A DNA stretch of 64,000 nt from Aphelocoma coerulescens (Eukaryota > Chordata > Aves > Passeriformes > Corvidae), in the NCBI RefSeq assembly GCF_041296385.1, contig NC_091015.1, positions 87,776,004 through 87,840,003 on the forward strand, in the 5' to 3' direction. Below are positions 11,405 to 23,653 of the stretch, in pieces. The notes beneath the pieces were generated by a model, which was given only the letters and a program-made list of their open reading frames with translations, did not search any database and had not been told where the DNA came from. Within the stretch, counting starts at the first letter, position 1, and each line of letters begins with the position of its first letter. The translations under genes and the position numbers were made by a program.

Positions 11405-14129
11405 TTCCACCTGCTTCTGTATTGTGCAGATTTCAATTTAACTTTGAAATCACAAAACTTTACGCATTGTCTGTTGGAAGATAAATTAACCCCATTCTTT
11501 CACTTCTCTGTAAGAAACCATTCCCTTAGTGGACAAAACATATTTAAATATTTTTCCTCAACTGTGTATATCATACATGGCCATTCCTGTCAAGGAAATT
11601 CTGGGTCTTGTGGTATCCCTGAAAGGAGAGAAAAATACATAATTCCCTGCTGTGAAATTTATCTATTACAAGAAGAGAAATTTCTAGGATTCCTACGGTC
11701 TGGCAGTTAAAGGAAGGGAGTCAGATGTCTCAAGTTCAGTCAAAGTCACTTGTCCAGATATCTGGTAAAAGAGGAAAGTCTCAGAAGATCTGAGAGTTTC
11801 CATACAAGCACAGTCTTCTGCAGGCATAGTCTTCTGAGAGCAGCAGATGGCCAGGCTTGGCTAACATTCCTCCTAGGCACCAGAGAAGGTTTAGATGGAA
11901 TTTAGGAAGCCATTGACCTGATTGAAGAAAAACCTGGTAGTAAAGGGTCATCCCACAAAGAATTCTACATTAAATCACGTAACTCCCCTATAACCCATCA
12001 AGTATTGATGAGTCATTATCATATGAGAGGAGTAAGAATCAGTCTTAGCAAGAGCAAACATCTTCCTATAGGCACAAGGAACCAATTTCAAAGACCTTAG
12101 GTGTAAAGTATTACATGTAAAACATACTTAAAAGTTTTGTATTTCATATTCATGAAACTTGTCTGTAAGAGAACAAGGCTTTCATTTCTGTGTGGACGCT
12201 GACCAAGGCATTGCACATATTTCTAAAATGCTGAAGAAGAAAAGAAAACAACGTCTGCTTGATTTGCACCAAAAGGAAATTGATTTTACAACTTACATCT
12301 ACAATATACAGTTAGGTAAAAGTTACTTAGTTACTTTTAACAAAATATACTTAAAAATTATTTAGACAAAAATTTAAATGATGAAATGTTCAGGAGATCT
12401 GTGCTCAAACACTGGATTTTTACTGTGTGAACTTAGACAAATAATTTAAGCTATATCCTCATCAGTTCCAAGATAGTGAAATGCATCTGATCTAGTATGT
12501 TCAACAGAAATTATTGCCTGAAGTGTTCCTCCAGATAGGGCTAAAATTGTATACATTCACCTATATAATTTGTCAGAATACAGTGTCTTTCCTCATTCTG
12601 AGATCTATGAAAAGCTCTCTCTTACATATTTAGACTAAAAATCTGTTTCTGGCCAGAGACTTTCCTTTGTCCTGATTATATGAATCTGATACAGGGAATA
12701 TGTAATTTGATTTGGGGCCACTACAAATAGCCACTACAAAAATAACTAAATTTATTTCTCTGCTTATACCTGTGTCTGTTGTGAAGGAGTGAAAATTGCC
12801 ATTGATTTTTTTATCCTTTAAAGTATATTTTGTCATCATGCTACTTTTATTGCCAAACATTTATAGCAAAATAAATATAAAGTAAAAGATAATTTTTACT
12901 TTCCTAGAAAGACTTTCATTTATATAGATTCAGAAAAGGCAGAATTGAACATTTGTAATTTTCAGTTAGGCTGGTTGAAGTAAATATTCTTTCTGAAAGC
13001 AATTTGTTACAAATGTCTTTGAAATACCAAGCATTTGGAAAGATATTTGACTTCTAGTTTCTTCTACTGAGGGAAGCTTGTGGTCTTAGTAGTAAATTAC
13101 TTCCCTGTTGAGAAGAAGCCAGATGTTCAGAAATATTCTCTGCTGCTGGAGTTTTTAAGAAATATTTTAGCTATGTACCAGAATTAGCAAATTAGTATTC
13201 AGCAAGCCACTCTTCAAACACCAGTGGTATAAACCTATTTGCTTTAAAAATTATTCATATACAAGAGAGAGGTGGAAAAACATCAACTAATCCCTAGAGT
13301 TGTGGAAAAAAACCTCAGTTAGTTAGACTTTAACTAGCACGTAGCAGTCGTTTATTGAATGTGGCCTCAAAGCCTAATCCATCAAACTGTAACTAACATT
13401 ATCACTGGTTTAAAAACTATGTATTAACAAAAAGTTTTACAAAAACTGTACAGAACAGCACCAGGGAACTGCAGAACTATGAGTTCCAAGTCTGTGAGCC
13501 AGGTCTGGTTCCCTTGGGGAATTGAGTTCTGTGAAGATGGCTGGAGTCTGACTTATTGTAAGTAAGCTGGGGGTTGGACTAATTCTTTTGATTCTTAGAA
13601 GTGTAAGATAGTATCTTGAATTATCAGAAATTGTTTATGACAGTACAATTAACTACCTGCTAAAGTTCATAAAATAATTATGAAGATTACCTCTAAATTG
13701 TTTAAAATATTTCCATAATTCATAATTGGCACTCAGAGCCAATAACATCGAAATACTAAGTACTGGAGTCACTTCTACTTTTGAAAGTAACTGCAATTAC
13801 AGCATAAAATCATGCAATAGATATATAAAAAAGCTGGATTTCGCAGAGGAAAAAGCATGCTGTTCTGAACTACTAGGATCACTAGAAAAGTCATTAAAGA
13901 GAAGCATTACAGAAAAATATGTACTTATCAGAATTTTAGGAAAACGATTAGTATATTTGGAACAGAGGACAGAGATGAGTGTAAATTGTAGAAAATGCAT
14001 AGATCTGTTGCACCTTTAGTAACTAGAAACTTACTAAGCATAATGTAATTAATATCACCTTGCCTTGGACATGAGCAATCAATGTGTGGTTGCATCCCAG
14101 AAAGTCAATTGTGTCTTCAACTGCATCAA
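11405..14129. other. AT-rich non-coding DNA, possible eroded LTR at 13.3 kb
   Basis: No gene is visible. At 13301-13400 a TGTGG start is followed by the complement of an AATAAACGACTGC-type poly(A) region (near 13350), which would fit the end of a minus-strand LTR. No far terminus or duplication was found. The 97-codon frame at 13726-14019 has no recognisable domain. Confidence 0.45.
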
Positions 14130-14690
14130 AAGAAGCATGACCAAAAGATGTGGGAGGTGATTCTGCCCCTCTACTGCCTCCAGTGCTGCATCCAGGACTG
14201 GAGCCCCCAACACAAGTGCAGGAACCTGCTGGAGTGAGTTCAGAGGAAGGCCATGAAGATGATCAGAGTGTTGGAGCACCTTTCCTCTGAGGAAAAGCTG
14301 AGAGAATTGAGATATTTTAGCCCGGAGAAGAAATTGCTCTGGGGAGACACTATAGCAGTTCCTGAATGAGGCCTACAAGAAAGATAGAGAGGAACTTTTT
14401 AAAAGGGCATGTAGTGATAGAACAAGGGGTAATGTCTTTAAACTGAAAGGTGGTTGGTTTAGATAGGATATTAGGAAGAAATTCTATACTGTGAAGGTGG
14501 TGAGGCATGGGAACAGGTTGCCCCAGAGAAGCTGTGGATGCCTCATCCCTAAGTGTCTGAGGCCAGGTTGGATGGAGCTCTGAGCAATCTGGTCTAGTGA
14601 AAAATGTCCCTGTCCATGGCAAGGCAGTTGCAACTGGATGATGTTTAAGGTCCCTTCCAAACCAAACCATTCCATGATTCCATGATTAAA
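14130..14690 (+). mobile_element. CR1 LINE 3' end, plus strand
   Basis: A 5'-truncated CR1. It carries the decayed end of the reverse-transcriptase ORF (minimally conserved wording around GGAGGTGATTCTGCCCCT, CCCGGAGAAGAA, and TTAGGAAGAAATTCT at 14471-14485) and the usual 3' region (CAGGTTGGATGGAGCTC, GGTCCCTTCCAA). It ends in the CR1 hallmark ATTCCATG octamer repeats at about 14665-14685. Many frameshifts make the ORF non-functional. Confidence 0.9.
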
Positions 14691-16866
14691 TAGTTAACTC
14701 CCAAAGCAGTTAACATAATCAAAACAGTGACATAATTACCTGGAACATAGTAATCTAAGAGGAAATCTGTCATCTCTTTTTTTTATTATTAAATTAGTAG
14801 TAGCCTACAAAGATTATTTGGGTTTAGTAGATTTTTTTTCTTTTTTTTTTTTTTTTTATATAATGCAGGCAAGGCCCTGGAAAGATTCTGAAAGGCTAAT
14901 ACTAGAATCCTTTATGGGCTGAGGAATGTGCTTGCCAGGCTGCATTAAGTCTTCCCTTCATACCTTTCTCCTGTGGTATTTTAACTTCACTGTACAGCAC
15001 AACATTGTGAATTCAGAAGGCTTTTGTATTATTCTATGGGTTTAGCTGTTACGTTACTGGCAAGATGTGGCATGTATTATAACAAGATTTGAGGCCATGT
15101 AAGTAGCTATTTTCAAGGAAGTGATTCATTGTACATCAAGTTCAAGAAATAAGCCTCCAGCTTAGATTTTATTGATAAATGTTGATACAGTTCTTGCTCC
15201 TGATAGTTATCTTTTGTTGCTTTTCTCTGCCTATGAGTGTGATCTCTTTTTTCCTACACTTTTTCTTGCATTACCCACCAAACCTAAAATAATAATAATA
15301 AAAAATATCCACAAACATACTCTATTCATATTTGTATAAATCAGCTATTAAATGGTGCATGCTGGTAAAGCTGTGCTACAGCTAATAGAATACATAGGTT
15401 TTAGACATTTAGGTTATTAACTGTATCATTCTGTCCATACTTCTCTTTTTATACAATAGTGGATTTTGTTTTGTGGAGATATAAATCCATGAGACCAACA
15501 GATAAGTGTGGTGTTTGAACTGGAAGTGCTGAGAACTGACATGTGGAATAGTTGTCATGTGAAAGATTGCATATACCTCACTGTACATTAGTTATGTCAA
15601 TCATCCTCAAACATAACCGCAAGATCTAAAAACATAATGCAAGAATACAAAAGATGCCTGCACAGCTCTTTGACAGATCACTGGGAGTGCATACTGTATT
15701 TTTTTTTAATTTTTAGAAAAAAATTATGTGATAAATGTTTTCATGTTGCCAGTTTGTGCTGAGATATGCTTGAGATATACTATGTTGCCTCTGAAAACTC
15801 ACTGCCTGTAAATCTTTGTCCACATAGTTCAGCAAATCTATTGAGAACATCTTTTCTGTTCTTTGCAGAATCTCCAGGAAGTGCTGCATACTATTGCTTT
15901 ATAAGAAATATGATCAGTTGATTTTTTTTTTTTTAACTATAAACTGCATAGAGGTATTCCTAGCTGTCTAGTAAAAACTACCACTCTTTTAATCATGCAT
16001 ACATGACTCCCATTTTTCTTAAATAGAATTCAAGCATATGAACCAGATTAGGCATACTTTTAAAATATGGTATCTTTTTAATGTAGATTGCTTATGTTCA
16101 GTCACAACAGACTGAATTGCAGATATTAAGTATTGCACTTCCCTAACAGTACCACTGCCACCTCAAGCTTCAGGTTACAACCCTTACACATAACACCACA
16201 ATGTGTTGACATATCACGAAATGGGTGGGATTCAAGAATGGAATTCAAGATGATGGGGGGGAGAGGGAACAAAACAAAAGAAACACAACACTTCAAATGT
16301 CAACTTAGACTGGAGTTGGCCATAAATAAGTATCAAATATGATATAACATTTGTTAGCAGACTGTTAAGGAGAACATGATGGAGCCAAAATACTATTCCC
16401 TTGGAAATTCTTCTGTAACTTACCACTCTGCATTCAGGCACAGATTTCTGTAAAACTGAATACAAACAAATGCTGATTGCAACTCTGGTGGAATTAAAAT
16501 GAATCCATTGTACATTAAATAACTGTGATGATAATGACACACTTAGTAGATAGTGACTTCTTCTGTGCCTGTCATTTACTCCAAATTGTTATTAAGCAGA
16601 TGGAAACTTTATACTTGTGAACTAAGGAAAGTATATCTCAGAGCTTTTGATCAAAGCTAATTGAAAATGTGAAAATCTGTTGCACATGTGTGGCAGCTTT
16701 CTCCCTTTATAGCTGCTGACAGGCAAGATTGTTATTTGAAAGAATTTTTTTCTTCATGAGTTACAAGCAAAAAAGTGATATTATCTAGGACAGAAATTCT
16801 GGTTGCAAAACCAGTTAAATTTGCTGTGTATTAATTCCTTCTCTGTGCCTAGGGCAAATCTAAAGT
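14691..16866. other. AT-rich non-coding DNA with a T-rich run
   Basis: No gene is recognised. A T-rich run lies at 14831-14857, and other short poly(A) or poly(T) runs occur. Open frames are at most 102 codons and lack domains. Confidence 0.5.
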
Positions 16867-17490
16867 TCATAGAAACACAGAATAGCTTGAATTGGAAGGG
16901 ACTTTGAAGATTAGGTACTTCCAACAACTCTGCCATGGGCAGGGACACCTTTCAATAGTCCAGGTTGTTCAGAGGTCCATCCAACCTGGCCTTGAGCACT
17001 ACCATGGCGGGATATCCACAGCTTCTCTGGGCAACTTCTTGCAGTGCCTCATCACCCTCATAGTGAAGAAATGCTTCCTAATAATATCTCATCTAAACTG
17101 ACCCTCTTTCAGTTTATAGCCATTTCCCCTTGATATATGACCACATACCTTTGGAAATAGTCTGTCTCCAGCTTTCTTGTAGGCCCCCTTCAGGTAATGG
17201 AGGACTGCTGCAAGGTCTCCTTGGAGCCTTCTCTTCTCCAGGCTGAACAACCCCAATTGTCTCAGCCTGTCCTCATAAGAGAGGTTCTTCAGCCTTTTGA
17301 TTATCTTTGTGGCCCTCCTCTGCACGCACTCTAACTGGTCCACATCCTTCTTTTGTTGGGACCACCAGAACTCAATGCAGTATTCCATGTGGGATCTCAT
17401 GAGAGTGTAGTAGAGTGGGAAATCACCTCCCTTACCCTCTTGGTCACGCTTCTTACGATGCAGCCCAGGATACAGTTGGTTATTTTACCA
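16867..17490 (-). mobile_element. CR1 LINE, RT C-terminal part and 3' end, minus strand
   Basis: The complement carries a recognisable CR1 ORF2 C-terminus. The 103-codon frame at 17089-17400 contains the family wording around EYCIEFWW, LECVQRRATKII, LSYEDRLRQLGLFSLEKRRL and GNGYKLKEGQFR. Further upstream, the complement of 17401-17480 gives GCIVRSVTKRVREVI, also RT C-terminal. The 3' terminus lies at 16867 (plus strand CATAGAAACACAGAATAG followed by TTGGAAGGGAC), the usual CR1 end. This is the downstream part of the same rearranged element as 17550-18464 and 19845-20470. Confidence 0.9.
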
Positions 17491-17549
17491 ATGTTTATTA
17501 TGTAACCAATGTTATTATGTTTATTATGTTTGAGAATAATTTACAGGAG
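17491..17549. repeat. AT-rich filler at CR1 internal deletion
   Basis: Short AT-rich sequence with repeated ACCAATGTT and GTTTATTATGT motifs. It separates the RT N-terminal CR1 segment from the RT C-terminal segment. In an intact CR1 this place holds the catalytic centre of the RT (several hundred residues), so the core has been lost here. Confidence 0.65.
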
Positions 17550-18464
17550 GATCTGCTCCATTATCTTTCTAGGAACAGAGATGAGACCTACAGGCCTGTA
17601 GTTCCATGGGTCTTTCTCCTTCCCTTTTTTAAAAACTGGGGCTATGCTTTCCTGTTCCACAAGGTGGGCACTTCACCTGACTGCCACAACTTCTCAAATA
17701 TTATGGATAGTAGCTTAGCCATTTTCTCCACTAGTTCCCTCAGGACCTGTGGGTGCATATCATGAGGTTCCATGGACTTGTGCACCTTCAGTTTCCTTAG
17801 ATGATCCTGAAACTGATCTTCTCCAACAGCAGGTGGTTCTTCATTCTCTCTGTCCCTGCCTTTGTCTTCTGGGACTTGGGTGGCATGGCTGGAGCATTTG
17901 TCGAGGAACACAGAGACAAAAATGCTCTTGATTACCTCAGGCTTCTTCATGTCTCAGGTAATCAGGTCTTCTGCTTCCTTCAGGAGAGGGGCCATGTTTT
18001 CCTGGTCTTCTTTTTATCACCAATGTATCTATAGAAGTTTTGCATGTTGTTCTTGATGCCCTTGAACAGATTTAATTCTATCAGGGCTTCAGATTTCCTA
18101 ACCAGATCCCTGGTTGTTTATATTCCTGCCAGGCTACCTGTCCTTGCTTTCATCCCCTGTTGGCTTTCTTTTTCTGAGTTTGTCTAGGAGCTCCTTACAT
18201 ATCCATGCAGGCCTCTTGGTGTTTTTGCTTGACTTCTTCATCATGAGCTTGGAGGAGGTGGTCCTTAAATATTAAGCATCTTTGTTGTGCTCTTCTTCCC
18301 TCCAGAGTTCTCTAGCAAGCAGAGCCCTAAAGATGGCACAGTCTATGCTCCTAAGTCCAGCATCATGAGCTTGCTGTGAATCCTCCTTGCTAAGATCCTA
18401 AGGATCTTAGACAGCACCATTCCATGGTCACTGCAGCCCTGGCTGCCCTTGAGCTTCGCATTCC
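17550..18464 (-). mobile_element. CR1 LINE, endonuclease C-terminal and RT N-terminal part, minus strand
   Basis: Read on the minus strand, the element starts with KLKGSQGCSDHGMV; the SDH triplet at 18424-18432 is the catalytic motif that closes the APE-type endonuclease. The endonuclease-RT linker follows. Then comes the RT start in the 102-codon frame 17642-17950 ([51 protein letters not shown]), and finally YRPVGL with KIMEQILL in the complement of 17550-17600. Frameshifts and internal stops interrupt it, so it cannot make a working protein. Confidence 0.88.
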
Positions 18465-19844
18465 TGTCTCGGGGTAACTTTATGATGTGTATCCCATATC
18501 GCTGCCCTATGCCCAGAAATTAATTTTGTGCCTTTCTATGCCTTTAAACTGAGCCTGAGAGGGGGGAGGAAAAACTGAGCAAAACTTCTTCAAAGCAGTT
18601 TGCAGCTTGTTCAAGGTCACACAGAGATAGAGATGGTTCTCTGCGTCCAGTTGCAGCAGCGGATCAAGAGTGGGGAAGCACCCTCCTTGCTTTCCAGCCA
18701 GCTTTTGGCCAGCTTTTCAACTCCTTTTCCTCCAGAGAGTTGAACTTTTGTTTTCCTGGGATTTTGGGGTTTTTTCCCTTTTTCTCTGCTGGACTGTTTC
18801 AACATCAGAATACATTGGGAGGACTTTCCACCGAGGCCTTGGTGCTGGAGGGGGCCCCACCATGACCCAGCTCCAAGGAGGGGGAGAGACTACGGAAGGA
18901 CTCTGAAATTTTCCCAGGTTTTCTCTCTACAGGGAGAGGTTTCATTATTTAGCATTAGTATTTTTTTTCCCCTGTGTATTTGTTAAAGAAATAGTTTTTA
19001 TCTCTGTCACAGTGATCGCTGCTGCCCACTGCCCAGGCAAGCTCCAGCGGTGTGCGGCAGGAGAGGGGAGCAGCCGGAGGCACGGAGCTTTAAGGCTGCT
19101 CCTCTGAAGCCTCTGCTCCACCCAGGGGAGCGAAGGCTCCAGGCACTGCAGCAGTCAGCAGCCCTCGAGGAAGGGAGAGATAAAAAGTAGTGGGGATGCT
19201 TTCCACCGGAGGTAACCCAAGTTTACTGAAGGGGATCTGCAGTGTACAAGCAACAGTTCCAGTGCTGCTACACCTTACAAAGGGGGCTCGAACAGGAGGA
19301 TTAACCCAACTAGGGACCAACAGGCGGATTAGGAGGGAGGGACACTGGAGGGAAGGACTCATATCTGGTCCAATAGTCTTGGTGGGTGGAGGGAGAGGGG
19401 TCACATGCCCCAATGGGGCCTTGAGGTTTAGGGGATTTCCAAGAGGGAAGGTATCCGAGGGGGCAGGGTCTCAGGGGATTGACAGGGACCATATAAGGGT
19501 AATTAGGGAGGGCTCGGGTGACAAATACAGCACAGTCCAGAACTCCGGGAGGGGTTTGGGTGATTGATAGGGAAGGTGCCAGAACAAGGGGAGGGGATAA
19601 CCATTTTTGGGAGCACCAGAGGAGCAGCTTGGATCTGGAGCAGACCAACTGTGAGTAGAAGTGGGGAAGGTAGGGACGAACCATCAGGGTACAAAGAACA
19701 TACAAAAATACAATAAAAACATCGCATCACCACATATCTCTTTCATTTTCCTTTGAGAAGAAAGTTTTTTTTCCTGAACCTGCTGGGGGACAGGTGGTAC
19801 CTGCTTTCTCTCAGAGGATATATTTCTAAATTTGGCCAAACCAT
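18465..19844 (+). mobile_element. ERV-derived insertion inside CR1 (LTR with possible leader)
   Basis: A 1.4-kb block that interrupts the CR1 endonuclease ORF; the CR1 text is collinear on both sides. It begins TGTCTCGGGGTAAC at 18465, a plausible LTR start. It has a CG-richer second half (about 19,000-19,680) that may include the retroviral untranslated leader: at 19279-19290 GGGGGCTCGAAC resembles a primer-binding site. The CR1 resumes at about 19842-19848. Candidate flanks are TTCC (18461-18464) and TTCT (19845-19848), a 4-bp duplication with one change, giving an insert ending ACCA, but this is weak. Open frames of 125 and 131 codons in it overlap on opposite strands and show no domain. 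Confidence 0.6.
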
Positions 19845-20470
19845 TCTCTCCTTGTGTTCCATCACCTCTTCTCATTGGTTTCTTTATCATGTGAAGAAGA
19901 TAATTTATCCTCAATGTATTCCAGGAACCTCCAGGATTGCTTATGCCCTGCAGTGTTGCCCCTTCAACAGCTAATTTGGTTGGTGTAAGTCCCCCATGTG
20001 GGCCAGGGGGACCACATGTGGACATTAGGCTGCTCCTATCTCTCTATAGAGGGCCTCATCCACTTAGCCATCCTGACACAGAGCCTGTAGTGCTTCCCCA
20101 CCATGATGTCACCTGTCCCTACTCTTGCTTTAATCCTGACCCATAAGATCAAGGCTGGCTCCTCACATATCTCCATGTGGAGATCCATGCATTCTGGCTG
20201 GCTATTCACAGAGAGGGCAACACTACCTCCTCATCTTCCCAGCCTGTCCTTCCTAAAAAGCTGGTATTCTTCTATTCCAACATTCCAGTAACAGGAACCA
20301 CCCAGCCATGTCTCTGTGATACCAGTAAGATCACAGCCCTGTAGGTGTGTGCAGGTCTCTAACTTGTTTTGCTTGTACCTCATGTTGCATGCGTTTGCAT
20401 AGAGGTCTTGAGTTGAGACCCCAGTGAAGTGACTTACTGGGTGAAACAGCAGCAATTCCATTGTGTTACA
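19845..20470 (-). mobile_element. CR1 LINE, endonuclease N-terminal part, minus strand
   Basis: The 76-codon minus frame 20231-20461 reads LYANACNMRYKQNKLE, then DLTGITETWLGGS with the TETW motif of APE-like endonucleases (the catalytic Glu), then GIEEYQLFRKDRLGR. The complement of 19860-20230 continues with GDIMVGKHYR and LEYIED, matching the CR1 endonuclease order. This is the 5' part of the element whose remaining parts lie at 17550-18464 and 16867-17490; the 18465-19844 insert separates it from them. It is 5'-truncated near the start of ORF2. Confidence 0.88.
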
Positions 20471-21565
20471 GACAAATACTAAGTGTTGGCCACTTGCTGT
20501 GAGAAATCAATGCTGGCAGGTAAATTTAAGAGAGGCTCCATATCAACCTTGACATGTTTGTGCTGTGTGTAGGTTTTAAGTTCTAGGAACAGGGCTGGTC
20601 AGGACAGGTAACAAATGAGGTACAGCATAGTCATCACAGAAACTCCACAATACACTATTGCATACAGTAATGCTACCTAGCACATTACTAATTCAACTTA
20701 TAAATCACAAAGATTGGTCTTTGCAGGCATGAGATGTTTGCAGCATGATTAAATCAGAACTTCACTGAAGAGAAAAAAAGATAAAAGGGAAATGAATAGA
20801 CCAATACATAATTACTCATTCTGTAACATACAACAGCAAAATTTACTTAACAGCTGTTTAAAAAATATTTAAATACTGCTGTGCTCTGTCCTGGATCTTG
20901 CCCAGCAGCAAAACCTTGCCATGCTGCAGGAAGAACAGCCACTTCTGCTCCACTGCCTGCTCTGCCTAATCACCACTAATCACTAGCTGCTAATAGTGGT
21001 AACATTTGGGTTTTAGTAACAGTAAACAGCATAGAAAGCATAGTTCCCTACCATGTTTTGTTGGGGTTTTTTTAATGGCTCATCTCTTCTGCCCTCGCAA
21101 TCATAGAATCTATGGCTTTAGCCTCCTTTTTATACTAATACCTATGATCTGGGTACCTTTCAGATCAGGCATGCTTAGATATATTTTCCCCAGTTTTGCA
21201 TACTGTCTGAGCTAGATATTGTCCTGTACTTTATGGCAGATGTACTTTTTAAACAGAAATTTATGATGCATAATTACAAATGTTCAGTGTTAGCTGAGCA
21301 GGTTTAAGGCCTACACTCATGTTCACTTCCATGTTTATTTCTCAGCCAGGTTTGAAAAAAATGTTCCTTTCCTTCTTAGCAGTCAAGGGATTAATTTTTA
21401 AAGACACCAACACCAGGCTTATGAATACCAAGCAAACATGCACGGTGAGTTTGCAGTGAGGATTCAAGTCAGTGGTGTTAATTATCGTGTGGTTACAGAG
21501 GACATGAAGGTGCTAATAAGATCTGAAGTATATTTAGGTCCCTAGCCAGCTTCAATTGTTTGAGG

Positions 21566-21650
21566 GGAAAAAAAAGAAAGGGAAAAGGAAAAGGAAAAGG
21601 AAAAAAGAAGAAAAAGAAAAAAGAAAAAGAAAAAAAAAAAAAAAAAAAAA
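21566..21650. repeat. Purine-only GGAAAA / poly(A) tract
   Basis: Nearly pure purine for about 85 bases. It contains four tandem GGAAAA units (21581-21604), mixed AAG repeats, and then a run of 20 A (21631-21650). The hexamer is the complement of the CCTTTT array at 55295-55366. Confidence 0.9.
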
Positions 21651-23629
21651 GCAAAACCAGTAAAGATCTGGCTGTTTATTTAGACCTGAAAGACTTTTGG
21701 AATTCTTGATTTCTTTGCATCTTGGTTCCTCTTTTGCTCCTTATCACTGTAACTTATTTCTTAACACTGTGGATATTTTGAGAATTATTTCATTAATGCT
21801 GCAAATAAATTGAAGTGTAATGAAAGGGGAGTAGTATAAATATCTAAAAGGATCAGAGACTAGTACAACCTCATTAATGAATCTTGTGCTTTAACTGGTA
21901 AAGCCTTGGCTGGTAGCCATTACTGCCACTGCTTTAAGTAATAAAATAATAGTGTATGTCTTAAAAATCAGTTCTAGGTTACCAGGAGAACGTAGGAGTG
22001 CCTTGAAATACTGCAGGGCAATCCTATTATGCGCATTATTGGTTTTGACAGTTTTTTTGGTTCAGAGAAAAGCCTGAAACTGTCTTCCTCCGCTAAACGT
22101 CTTTAGCATTAGGCACTACATGCAGTGAGTGTGCAAAGCTGAATTATGTGTCATTTTTTTGCTAATTTTTTTCTGTAAAAAGTTCAAGCAGAGGAAGTGG
22201 ACTTAGATATCTGGTAAGCAGTTGTCTTTAAAAAAAAAATCTTTATTAAACTAGAGAAAATACATCTATTCACTGAAATATCTACTTTTTAAAATTTTCT
22301 GTTGTTGAAATAATGTGAATGCTAAAAATCCCAAGATAATCTGTCTAAAGCAAAATGCATGATGAAACCAGAAATTCATATGTACTAGTGCAGAACTAGC
22401 CTTCAATACTATTTGATATAGTTCCAATCTGGATGTGAGCAGTGCAGTTCAGACCTATGTCTGATTTCACATATGAAGAACCATCTTTTGCGTATATACT
22501 TTCTACCAGTTTTGTTGCTCTTTCTATTTTTTTTCTCTCAGTTTTCCTTGACCATGAACAGAACCCCAGTGTTTATTTTCACCCATTGCTGTTCTTTCAA
22601 AACTTTATCAAGAATTTAACTTGAATTTACTGAATATACATGTTGATCAAAAAAAGAGAAAAAAAAGTCTGATTGAGTCAAGAAAACTTGTGGGGATGGT
22701 TTGAAGAGAGGTTAAATTTCTCATGGTAAAGTTGAAATGTATTTTGGAAATGTGAGAAAGGAATAATATATAAGTATTTCAATGTTCTTGGTAGTAATTA
22801 AAAACATGCTGGATCCATTAGAAATATATATACCTTTTACTTTCTTTAAAATCTATGACTGCTTTTCTTTTATTATATGCAGACTGAGGAGGAGGAAGAC
22901 ATGAAGACCACAAGGAATCAAGGACATATTACCTTGCTACAGAGAAACAAAGAAAACAAAGAATGTCTAATTAAAAAAAAAAAAATTGTTGAATTACATT
23001 TTTATCAGGAAAAACAACCATAATCTACAAATTGATACACTTTTCAGCTATTCCAGTTAGCCTATGTTTGCCCCGTGAAATTTTGCAAGACACTCCAGAC
23101 ATAAGCCACAATGAAAAAAGTAAAAAACATAGACTCTGAGAAAGTAGAATTAAGAGGTTTTGAAAATGACAGCTGTTTGTCCTAATAAGAACACAACGTG
23201 AGAATGTTCATTTACCATTTATAGAAACTGAAACACCTGGCAAATGAAAAACAACTTGAGATATATACAAATAGTTACAGGCACTGAAATTATTTCTCAA
23301 AGTAAGGCAGTATGATGATCATCTTAAAGACTACAAAATTAACAGTTTGCCAAAAAGGATGAGGGTAAATCTGAGGAACAATAGGTATTGGCAGCTGAAG
23401 ACAAATATATGATTTATGTACATGCAAACTTTATTTTGGAAGGGTATGTTATATGCCAGAGTGTCAAAAATGACAAAGAAGACAGGTCTAAATTTGCTGA
23501 GAGCATGCCATTTAATTTTAGGGAGTAAGACTACAAGGTATGGTGTTTCAACACTGTGAGTCTATAGGGATTAATCTCAAAATCTGGTTCTGCATGTTTC
23601 TCCTTCCATAAAGCCATTATCAGAATGCT

Positions 23630-23653
23630 GGGGGGGGGGGGGGGGGGGGGGGG
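23630..23653. repeat. 24-base G homopolymer
   Basis: An uninterrupted run of 24 G between CAGAATGCT and AAGCAG. Long G runs of this size are rare, unstable and prone to sequencing error. It could fold as a G-quadruplex. Confidence 0.95.

Noticed and set aside
19190..19705. 125- and 131-codon ORFs on opposite strands
   Set aside because: Both lie in the ERV-derived insert, overlap each other, and show no motif; GC-rich sequence explains their length.
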